From positions 1 to 17,619 of the forward strand of contig JBBIJJ010000060.1 in the NCBI GenBank assembly GCA_037446035.1: a stretch of 17,619 bases of DNA. The letters run 5' to 3'. Each line of letters opens with the position of its first letter. The stretch's first letter is position 1. The translations under genes were made by a program, and so were the position numbers. Positions 15,117-17,619 of the stretch are shown here, one piece after another. A model generated the notes under the pieces. That model did not search any database. It saw only the letters and a program-made list of their open reading frames with translations, and was not told where the DNA came from. This stretch comes from DSNY01 sp037446035. GTDB lineage: Bacteria; Pseudomonadota; Gammaproteobacteria; Burkholderiales; Burkholderiaceae_F.

Positions 15117-15631
15117 CGGGGCTTCTCCGCTTGCGCGACCTGCTGCCGGATCGGCGCATCACCGATCGAGATGTCCGGGAACAGATCGACGGCGACGACC
15201 TTCGCGCCCTGCACCTGACGGCCGGCGCGCACCGCGTCCATCACCTGCACCAGCGTGTCGTACGAGACGGCGGGTTCCGGCAACACGGTGGCCGCCGTCT
15301 TGTCCGGAAAGCGCTGCTTGATCTGCTGCATCAGGTTGGCCAGTTCGGCCAGGTCCTTGCCGTCGCCCTTGCGTTCGATGCGCCGGATCAGCCCGCCGAT
15401 GCGGTCGCCGATTTCGAACGCGTCGGCGCGCACGACGACCTCGAGCTGCAGGTTGTCGGGGTCGAGTTTCTCCAGCGCGCCGCTGGACTGCGGCGGCAGC
15501 GTCAGCTCGAGCACCGCCAGCCGCGTGAACACCGCGGTCGACAGCAGGAACGGCACCAGCACGACGATCAGGTTGATGAACGCCGTGACGTCGAGCCCGG
15601 CGGGATGCTTGCGCAGGCGTCGCACTCGCAT
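15113..15631 (-). CDS. ExbD-like protein with Asn in place of the membrane Asp
   Basis: This 172-aa protein has a basic N-terminus (MRVRRLRKHPAG), one membrane helix (LDVTAFINLIVVLVPFLL, 13-30) and a periplasmic domain ending in QAEKPR. The helix matches the ExbD pattern xVTxFIDxxxVLLxxF, but residue 20 is Asn (codon AAC at 15572-15574) where the family has Asp. It therefore probably cannot carry protons itself and may be a structural partner of the next gene's Asp-bearing ExbD in a mixed dimer. A GGAGG lies 8 nt before the ATG. It begins 49 nt after the ExbB-type gene and overlaps the next gene by four bases. The periplasmic domain (about 35-172) has a helix-rich middle (DLAELANLMQQIKQRFPDK) and a later VSYDTLVQVMDAVRAG block. 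Confidence 0.85.
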   Translation of the reverse strand: MRVRRLRKHPAGLDVTAFINLIVVLVPFLLSTAVFTRLAVLELTLPPQSSGALEKLDPDNLQLEVVVRADAFEIGDRIGGLIRRIERKGDGKDLAELANLMQQIKQRFPDKTAATVLPEPAVSYDTLVQVMDAVRAGRQVQGAKVVAVDLFPDISIGDAPIRQQVAQAEKPR

Positions 15632-15680
15632 GTTCGTGTCCTCCGTTCGAGCGGCCGGCGCGACGCGCCGGCCGCTTCGC

Positions 15681-16337
15681 TCAGCGCGCGGCGCCGCGCG
15701 TGTCGGTGGCCAGCCGCTGCGTCAGGTTCAGGAAACTCACCTTGGCCGCTTCGAGACTGTCGACGATCTCGCTGGTGCGCGCCTGCAGGAAGGCGTGGAT
15801 CAACAGGAACGGAATCGCGACCATCAGCGCGAACGCCGTGTTGTTCATCGCGATCGAGATCGACGCCGCCAGCAGCTCGGCCTTCTCCGCCGGGTTGACG
15901 TTGGCGACCGCGGTGAACGCCTTGATCAGGCCGATGATCGTGCCGAGCAGACCGACCAGCGTGATCACGTTGGCGAAGGTCGCGATGTAGTGCGTGCGCT
16001 TCTCCAGCCGCGGCACGATCTCCATCATGCCTTCCTCCATCGCGGCGTCGACGTCCTCGCGCCGGTGCGGGATCTTCAGCCGCTCCAGGCCGTGCGCGAC
16101 GATCTTGCCGATCGCGGCTTCGGACTTGGCGGCGACCGCCTCGACCTTGTCGAGCTTGCCGCCCTGCAGCAGCGGCAGCATGCGCTCCCACAGCCTGCGG
16201 TTTTCGCTGCGCGCGCGGCGCAGGAAGATGAAGCGCTCGATCGCGACCGCGAGGCCGAGCGCCATGAGCAGCAGGCTGGGATAGATGAACAGTCCGCTGT
16301 CCTGGAAGAACTTGACGACGGTGTTGAAGGCATTCAT
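15681..16337 (-). CDS. MotA/TolQ/ExbB family proton channel protein
   Basis: This 218-aa inner-membrane protein has three membrane helices: about 18-39 (IYPSLLLMALGLAVAIERFI), about 118-142 (FANVITLVGLLGTIIGLIKA) and about 160-184 (ISIAMNNTAFALMVAIPFLL). The central LVGLLGTIIGLIKAF with its GLLGT motif is the family signature. A cytoplasmic loop of about 75 residues lies between helices 1 and 2 and carries many charged residues. The ATG at 16337 has GGAGAG at 7 nt and gives the expected length. Family members form the stationary ring around two ExbD-type chains and turn proton flow into mechanical work. It precedes the two exbD-like genes, and the small exported protein gene lies 44 nt upstream. 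It belongs to neither a tonB-exbBD iron locus nor tol-pal in this window. Confidence 0.93.
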   Translation of the reverse strand: MNAFNTVVKFFQDSGLFIYPSLLLMALGLAVAIERFIFLRRARSENRRLWERMLPLLQGGKLDKVEAVAAKSEAAIGKIVAHGLERLKIPHRREDVDAAMEEGMMEIVPRLEKRTHYIATFANVITLVGLLGTIIGLIKAFTAVANVNPAEKAELLAASISIAMNNTAFALMVAIPFLLIHAFLQARTSEIVDSLEAAKVSFLNLTQRLATDTRGAAR

Positions 16338-16381
16338 GGGCGACTCTCCGATGACCACTGCAAATGAAGCAAACGAACGAA

Positions 16382-16711
16382 TCACTTCCGCTCGGCCGCG
16401 GGCGGGCCGGTCGGCGCCGCCGTCGCAGCCTGCGCGGCGGTCGTGTAGCGCACCTGCCGGCGGAACACGTCGCGGTCGACCGGCGCGAGCGCCTCGTCGA
16501 GCACGCTTTCGAGCGGCCGCCCGGACAGCTCCGACGGCAGCGGCTTCTTCCACGGCACGATGTAAAGAACCTTCGGCAGCTCGCGATTGCCGATGATCTG
16601 TGTGCGGTCGATCTCGGCGCGGTCCTCGGCGAACGCGACGAACGACACCGCCACGCCAAGCACCGCCGCCAGCGAGCGAAAATGCGGACGCCTCGATCCG
16701 TGTGCGCTCAT
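16382..16711 (-). CDS. Small exported protein of the ExbBD-AgmX cluster, unknown function
   Basis: This 109-aa protein has a probable signal peptide or N-terminal anchor (SLAAVLGVAVSFVAFA, cleavage near residue 28 before ED). The mature part is dominated by one block, DRTQIIGNRELPKVLYIVPW (35-54), then KKPLPSELSGRPLESVLDEA and APVDRDVFRRQVRY, and ends in a low-complexity Ala/Pro tail. I remember similar blocks in proteins beside comparable clusters in related bacteria but cannot name a family. The start was chosen because its ATG overlaps the upstream TPR lipoprotein stop as ATGA. It may be a periplasmic adaptor between the motor and the TPR proteins; this is inference from position only. Confidence 0.75.
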   Translation of the reverse strand: MSAHGSRRPHFRSLAAVLGVAVSFVAFAEDRAEIDRTQIIGNRELPKVLYIVPWKKPLPSELSGRPLESVLDEALAPVDRDVFRRQVRYTTAAQAATAAPTGPPAAERK

Positions 16712-17430
16712 TGCGGCTCCTTCTGCGCGACCGCGCTCTTCTGCGGTACCCGGTTCTTCAGGTCGGCGACCCACTTGCGGACGTTCTCGTCGCCGGCCGG
16801 CGCGAGCGCCAGATAGCGCTCGTACAGCGCGAGCGCGCGCGCGCGATCCCACAGGTAAAGATCCTCGAGGATGCCGAGGTTCAGCCACGCGAGCGCATAG
16901 TTCGGATCCGCTTCGATCGCGCGTTCGTACGCGGCGCGGGCCTTGCCGAACTCACCGGCCATCCGATAGGTGATGCCGAGCTGGTTGTGCAGGTCAGCGC
17001 GGCCCGGAGCGAGTTGCACCGCGCGTTCGAGCGCGGCGATTGCTTCGGCGTACTTGCCCGCCTGCCGGTGGATCAGCGCCAGGTTCGCGTGCGGACCGGC
17101 CAGCTCGGGATGGGACTTGGTCAGCGCGACGAAGCCGCGCTCAGCCTCAGCGGTCCGCCCCGCGGCGAGCGCACGGCGCGCGGCGTCGAAGGCGCGCGCC
17201 GCGGCGGGATCGACCGGCGGCGGCGCCTCCTGCTTCGGCGCGGCCGGCACTCCTGCGGCGGCGGTTGCCGGTGTCGGCGCGGGGGCAGCCGCGGCCTGCG
17301 GCTTGCCCGCTTCGGCCGTCCGTTTCGCCGCGGGCGCCGGCGGTGCGTCGCGCACCGTCGCGCAGCCGGCGACCACGAGGGCGCATGCGAGCAGCGCAAG
17401 CGCGCGCAACCAGCGATCAACGTATCGCAT
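16708..17430 (-). CDS. TPR-repeat lipoprotein
   Basis: This 240-aa protein has a lipoprotein signal (LALLACALVVAGC, Cys23), an Ala/Pro-rich linker (about 28-75) and then tandem tetratricopeptide repeats from about 78 to 212. The clearest repeat units are AGPHANLALIHRQAGKYAEA (111-130), ADLHNQLGITYRMAGEFGKA (145-164) and YALAWLNLGILEDLYLWDRA (178-197). TPR domains are protein-binding scaffolds; residue +2 after Cys is Ala, consistent with outer-membrane sorting. AAGGAG lies 6 nt before the ATG and sits inside the end of the preceding gene, which it overlaps by 14 nt. Its stop overlaps the next start (ATGA). It probably links the motor to an outer-membrane or surface assembly. Confidence 0.88.
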   Translation of the reverse strand: MRYVDRWLRALALLACALVVAGCATVRDAPPAPAAKRTAEAGKPQAAAAPAPTPATAAAGVPAAPKQEAPPPVDPAAARAFDAARRALAAGRTAEAERGFVALTKSHPELAGPHANLALIHRQAGKYAEAIAALERAVQLAPGRADLHNQLGITYRMAGEFGKARAAYERAIEADPNYALAWLNLGILEDLYLWDRARALALYERYLALAPAGDENVRKWVADLKNRVPQKSAVAQKEPQ

Positions 17431-17619
17431 CGATGACTCCTTCTGCGCGTTCGACCTTGCCGTAGCGCACCGGTCGCAGCTTGGCCAGCGCACCGTAGCT
17501 CGCGCGCACCCATGGGTCGTAGACGCCGGCGGTCGTGCGTTTGGCGTTGACCTCGTGCAGCTCGATCGCCTTTTCCTCGAACGGGAAGGCCTGCTCCTCG
17601 AGCAGCACGTTGTACTGCT
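17417..17619 (-). CDS. C-terminal end of a larger cluster protein, probably TPR-type (partial)
   Basis: The frame is open from the right edge to a TGA at 17417, giving the last 67 residues or so of a protein whose start lies outside the window. The visible part reads QYNVLLEEQAFPFEEKAIEL then HEVNAKRTTAGVYDPWVRAS and ends KVERAEGVIDAIR. The helical, charged character and the neighbouring TPR lipoprotein suggest the end of a TPR-repeat protein, but no full repeat is visible. It overlaps the next gene by 14 nt and is clearly part of the same operon. No start codon should be assigned within the window. Confidence 0.7.
   Translation of the reverse strand, partial: QYNVLLEEQAFPFEEKAIELHEVNAKRTTAGVYDPWVRASYGALAKLRPVRYGKVERAEGVIDAIR

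Overview
The window is about 17.6 kb of very GC-rich DNA, probably from the chromosome of a betaproteobacterium (Burkholderiales-like). The evidence is the hemA, prfA, prmC, grxD, ubiX gene set, protein sequences typical of that group, and extreme G/C at third codon positions, which opens long false frames opposite most genes. No rRNA, tRNA, CRISPR array, transposase or phage gene was seen.

Left block (29-4148, minus strand): an envelope redox cluster read right to left. It encodes a secreted c-type cytochrome fused to five choice-of-anchor-D (ASH/Ig-like) repeats with a C-terminal sorting-type tail, a TlpA-like thioredoxin, a tiny DUF4266 lipoprotein ending in a glycine/cysteine motif, and a DUF3570 outer-membrane barrel-like protein. 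Divergent from it across a 278-bp gap is dsbD (4427-6244), the membrane reductant carrier that keeps periplasmic thioredoxins and cytochrome c maturation factors reduced. The gap holds a perfect 16-bp palindrome and a related 11-bp palindrome whose centres lie about five helical turns apart. A DUF697-like membrane-associated gene (6252-6767, minus) converges on dsbD.

Middle block (6921-13181, plus strand): hemA, prfA, fumC, prmC, grxD, ubiX. This resembles the familiar hemA-prfA-prmC-grxD-ubiX order, with fumC lying between prfA and prmC and two repeat elements between hemA and prfA. The prfA leader contains a very strong GC hairpin inside a possible 24-codon leader ORF. A 150-bp repeat with inverted ends occurs twice, 149/150 identical, at 8355-8504 and 13178-13327; the second copy supplies the ubiX stop codon.

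Right block (13567-17619, minus strand): a compact, mostly overlapping gene set encoding a putative proton-driven trans-envelope machine. In transcription order it holds a TPR protein (cut by the window edge), a TPR lipoprotein, a small conserved exported protein, an ExbB/TolQ/MotA-type channel, two ExbD-like proteins and a TonB-like protein with an AgmX/PglI-type C-terminus. One ExbD paralogue has Asn where the family normally carries the membrane Asp. This block is the best candidate for a poorly described system.

Caution: 6791-6812, between the DUF697-like gene and hemA, looks like an Illumina adapter remnant. The join there may be an assembly artefact.
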